DNA from: Romanomermis culicivorax
Lineage: Eukaryota > Nematoda > Enoplea > Mermithida > Mermithidae
Assembly (NCBI GenBank): GCA_963922205.1
Contig: CAWUHX010000250.1
Span: 248,001-312,000 of the forward strand
Reading direction: 5' to 3'
Length of the DNA stretch: 64,000 bases
In this document: positions 61,701-64,000 of the stretch, one piece after another
Numbering within the stretch: the stretch's first letter is position 1
Layout: each line of letters starts with the position of its first letter
Notes under the pieces: model-generated
Seen by the model: the letters and a program-made list of their open reading frames with translations, nothing else
Databases searched by the model: none
Told to the model about the DNA's origin: nothing
Made by a program: the position numbers and the translations under genes

Positions 61701-64000
61701 TTTTCCGGTCTTTTCAGGAAAAATTACTATTTTTTCAGACTATTTTTCGGAATTTTTTCGCGAATAAATCGAATTTTTTCCCCTTCAGAGACCCCTCTTC
61801 CCAAAACCTTGATAATTACTGACCCCCGGCCCAAAAAAAGTGGCCCGATCCCCCCAGATCTCGGGGCCCCGTTACCTCTATGCTCTCAAACAAAATATTT
61901 ATTCTGAAGCATGAGTCTACTCCGAGCAACTTGAAATGTATTAATGTCTGTCTACACAGTAGTAGCATTTAATGTGGATAAAGCTGTCTAAAAAATAATT
62001 TTTGAGGCTCATAACAACCTGGAGACGTTTTATTGTACGAATTGGTATGCAAATTTAACATTTTTAATATGACTTCGAAAATTTCGGCTTTGGGTAGTAA
62101 AACTCCGTTTGCTCTAGGAGCCAAATGGCCTATGATTTAGAAATTAAAAAAGACAGATCTAGTCTGGTTTAAACTGAGTAAGTTTCTTCAGTAACATATT
62201 CAAAAACATTTTTGAACCATGTTGACCTGTCCACTATATGCATTGGATTAGAATGTCTCAGACCCATTTATATTTTGAAATTGAATCATTGTCATATGGT
62301 CAAAAGTAGACTGACTAAATGTCAGTTTATCTTCTTTTTTTTAGCGAGGCGCTAATAGAATTGCTAATGCGCTAATGAAAATTGAAAAAAGTCGCGCAAA
62401 GGAATATTAGCGATTGCGCTAATTGGTATGCCGCTAAAAACAGTGATGGCAGACTATTACTATATGCTGAAGTAATGGTTACCTCCGGCCTCCTGATCTG
62501 ATTCTGGCCAAAGCTAAAGATATTTCCAGCTTCAGTATCCCACCCGATATAAAATTAGACCTCCGGGCGATCAATAACTTCAACAAAGATTTCAAATTTT
62601 ATTTTTTTGAACTAATGCTGTACAGATTTACGCACTGATCCAGTTTTCAAGCAGCTGAGTAGATCCAATGCTTATTTATTAGATCTGGCCAGTGCTCTCT
62701 TAGCGCAGCGCGAATAAACTTGGGCCTGCACTAATGAAAATTATAGTCACGACGATTAGAAAAACAAGTAAAGACTAAGCATAATTAGCGATAGCGCTAA
62801 TGAGTATGCCGCTAAAAAACACTATAATATCTGAGCAGGGCCGCGCGCAGGATTTTTTTTATAGGGGAGCGGACTAAATTTTTTTTACTGAATAGCCCCA
62901 GAAAATGTTGATTTTACGTGATACACTGTGTGCATGCTGCCTCAATGGGGGGGGGCCGCCCCTCCCGCCCCCCTTGTGTACGGCCCTGTATCTGAGTATA
63001 CTTAGTTAAATAGAATTTTGAGGACGTGTTTGGGATTTCGATAGAACGCTCAGGTGACTAGTACAACGTCGTAAAAGCAAAATGCATACCTGAGCACCAG
63101 TCCCGACCATAATTTCTTTCGGAACCATATAATTATGCTTTTCGGTTTCGTAGCGTTTACCCCGGCCGTGTAAACGTAAGAGTAAGACGCGAAGATTTTT
63201 TCCACTGAGGTCGAGAGTCAAATATTCTCCAGTTTCTGAACATGACGAACGCATTATTAATAATAATACATTCAAGGAATTGCATTTCTGATGCGGTGAT
63301 AATGCGGGAGACTAAAATACCCAGAAATATTCCACTGATTTTCAGTATTGCAACAATAAAAATGATAATATACGGGGGTATATATTTAACCAGAGATCTC
63401 GAAAGTCAGATTTTTCAGGTAGGGGTAAAGTTGAAAGATTTCGGGCGTGGTATAACCAAATGTTCACTAAACACTTCATTTTGTCCCAGAATTGGGCAAC
63501 CAGCGATCAATTTTTAGGACTTTAGGCAGGGGTAATACCCATCTGATAACCCTCCCTATGGCGCAGTCTGTGTTTAACATCTGCAAAAAATGTATTTTCA
63601 ACTTCTACCACTTGTTGCTAATATCCTGACGAATATTTTTGGAGGTTTTCGCGAAAAGTTAAAAGACATTTACTTGTCCGACAGACAGAAACAAACATGT
63701 GCAATACGTCAGTCAGTCCGGGGGTTGTAAATGCGCGGCCGTTTAATAGGACAGAACGTAGCATGTACCTAGGTTATCCATCTCACCTCTCCCATTACAA
63801 GTACTGACAGAAATTTACTGCTCCTAAACTTAAACTTACCCGTTCCATCTGGTAAGGCGGGAACGAACGTCGGAAGCATTCCAACTGAAGATGGAGGGCT
63901 GCCAACCTCCAAACCCAGCTGAAATTCGCGGGACATGGCATCGCGAATTTGATCCAACTTTTCACGCGGAATAACAAAGGATGATAGGCAACTACGAACT
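46720..64000 (-). CDS. HK: hexokinase, 10 exons in window, N-terminus cut by edge
   Basis: The enzyme phosphorylates glucose with ATP in the cytosol. Exons: 64000-63840 (partial), 63235-63090, 60276-60061, 59955-59853, 52807-52722, 52617-52505, 51992-51837, 47697-47552, 47485-47346, 46797-46720. All introns are GT-AG and all phases agree, giving about 448 codons, nearly a whole 50-kDa unit. Landmarks: MLPTFVPALPDGT; phosphate-1 loop LDLSGKNLRVLLL (usual GGTNF altered to SGKNL); GFVFSYPC and WTKGF (sugar site); NDTVG with the catalytic Asp; YGCNASYLE; DTEWEEFG (usual N-x-EW changed to D-T-EW); GAYFLGELVR; C-terminal TEAGSAAGAALVAAVADK. The catalytic Asp and Lys are present. Substitutions in the nucleotide loop are unusual, so kinetics may differ. 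Introns of 4.1, 7.0 and 2.8 kb hold transposons. Intron 47486-47551 is only 66 bp. Confidence 0.9.
47698..48649. other. hexokinase intron, no element recognised
   Basis: Intronic sequence before the foldback element; only short ORFs and no repeat structure that I can see. Confidence 0.5.
49737..50364 (+). pseudogene. decayed relative of the Polinton gene at 10398/25319
   Basis: A frame of about 120 codons encodes a helix similar to the ILKDNTLTPEEQYKMYSQ region (here ILDDSTIQEEEKYIKYMQ), then a stop. Further on, around 50150-50250, another frame matches the region spanning the Ty3 insertion point (GAQIFAKALNKMNVP against GVDEFVNALKKYNVP), with TAA stops where the relative has sense codons. 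At least three stops are seen. It shows that Polinton-type genes were captured in this foldback. Confidence 0.7.
50385..50452. repeat. degenerate GCACATT tandem repeat
   Basis: Seven or so spaced copies of (T)GCACATT with 1-5 variable bases between them. No gene. Confidence 0.7.
51322..51579. mobile_element. 258-bp MITE with about 50-bp TIRs and 9-bp target duplication
   Basis: The element begins ACTAAGCATTAGGGACGAAG and ends with the complementary sequence. The TIRs match for about 50 bp with few differences. It is flanked by GAGTAGATA at 51313-51321 and 51580-51588. A 9-bp duplication is typical of Mutator-like elements, so a MULE-type source is inferred. It interrupts the right arm of the foldback; the left arm has no such insert. 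Confidence 0.88.
52008..52350 (-). repeat. hairpin MITE-like repeat, copy a (reverse)
   Basis: It contains the palindrome GGCGCGAAGCGCC with adjoining TGTATTCATGGCGC, and ends in TTACCATGTA. It is the reverse orientation of 53089-53485. Confidence 0.7.
53089..53485 (+). repeat. hairpin MITE-like repeat, copy b
   Basis: It starts ACATGTAATTGGGG and ends CAGTTGCATGTA, so the termini are short inverted repeats. The internal CGCGTTTCACGCCATGAATACATTTTT block matches the other copies. No coding capacity. Confidence 0.7.
53486..55154. other. hexokinase intron, mostly unique
   Basis: Apart from a partial hairpin repeat at 54738-54862, nothing recognised. Confidence 0.45.
54738..54862 (-). repeat. 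hairpin MITE-like repeat, partial copy c
   Basis: It matches the left part of the family (CATATGGCCGACGATTTCTGG...CCCAATTACATGCATG) in reverse orientation. Confidence 0.6.
55155..59563. mobile_element. 4.4 kb foldback element in a hexokinase intron
   Basis: Inverted arms of about 1.2 kb (about 55155-56390 and 58390-59563) enclose a 2 kb loop. The outer ends are complementary (TTTAAGACTCGATTTCTGAGAG against CTCTCAGAAATCGTGTCTTAAA). Arms match throughout, for example CTATTAATTGTTTCACAAGC at 55815 and its complement near 58890. A short tandem duplication (GGTACCATGGAACTACCCAAAA) occurs only in the right arm at about 59433 and 59455. No transposase-like ORF is seen, so it is non-autonomous. Confidence 0.85.
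60277..61045. other. hexokinase intron, no element recognised
   Basis: Upstream of the hairpin repeats; nothing coding or repetitive seen. Confidence 0.45.
61046..61545 (+). repeat. hairpin MITE-like repeat, copy d
   Basis: It starts ACATGTAATTGGGG and ends CCCCGTTACATGTATG-like, with an internal second start at 61154 and the palindrome GGCGCTTCGCGCC at 61350. It is the best preserved copy of the family. Confidence 0.75.
61546..61882 (+). repeat. hairpin MITE-like repeat, copy e
   Basis: It directly follows copy d, repeating TATGGCTAGCCATATGGTAG, the GGCGCTTCGCGCC hairpin at 61678 and the GACCCCCGGCCC...CGGGGCCCCGTTAC end. The head-to-tail order suggests local duplication. Confidence 0.7.
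61883..63089. other. hexokinase intron with short repeats
   Basis: Contains the GCGCTAAT-rich pair and a G-run segment (about 62947-62955). No gene seen. Confidence 0.45.
62345..62825. repeat. pair of GCGCTAAT-rich repeats
   Basis: Two related segments (about 62345-62450 and 62697-62820) share AGCGC, CTAATGAAAATT, ATTAGCGAT.GCGCTAAT and TATGCCGCTAAAAA in the same order. They look like two diverged copies of a short repeat of unknown class. Confidence 0.6.

Overview
The window looks like genomic DNA of an invertebrate-type animal. It holds a split hexokinase gene with GT-AG introns, virus-like Polinton (Maverick) genes that are also interrupted by very short introns (44-64 bp), two Ty3/gypsy retrotransposons, and several foldback or MITE-like repeats. 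I cannot name the species. Nothing prokaryotic was seen: no operons with ribosome binding sites, no tRNA or rRNA, no CRISPR.

Positions 1 to about 33940 are one Polinton, cut by the left window edge inside its left terminal inverted repeat (TIR). From left to right it carries a leftward protein-primed type B DNA polymerase (11 exons), then rightward genes: two unknown proteins, packaging ATPase, a membrane protein, an HMG-box-like protein, a small basic/hydrophobic protein, a 285-codon protein split by an insertion, chromodomain integrase, adenain-like protease, a two-TM protein, penton-like minor capsid, a pVI-like protein and the major capsid protein (2 exons). A GC-rich leftward HMG-box-like gene and the right TIR close the element. 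It has a full replication, integration, packaging and capsid set, so it is a virus-like transposon whose main visible lesion is the insertion.

That insertion (10994-25052) is a 14.06 kb Ty3/gypsy element in reverse orientation with a perfect 5-bp target duplication (TTAGA). It has a 2278-codon gag-pol and a second ORF of about 1500 codons with an N-terminal DEDDy 3'-5' exonuclease-like domain and an RG-rich tail. No 5' LTR is present beyond 9 nt.

After flanking sequence, 35235-44272 is a second, decayed Ty3/gypsy element with two LTRs of about 0.89 kb. An env-like glycoprotein region appears to lie between gag and protease/pol. Next comes a perfect-looking 1093-bp tandem duplication (44420-46605).

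From 46720 to the right edge lies a single-unit hexokinase on the minus strand (10 exons seen, all splice phases agree). Its large introns hold a 3.05 kb foldback containing a decayed copy of the same Polinton gene that the Ty3 element interrupts upstream, a 258-bp MITE with a 9-bp target duplication, a 4.4 kb foldback, and a family of hairpin-bearing MITE-like repeats.
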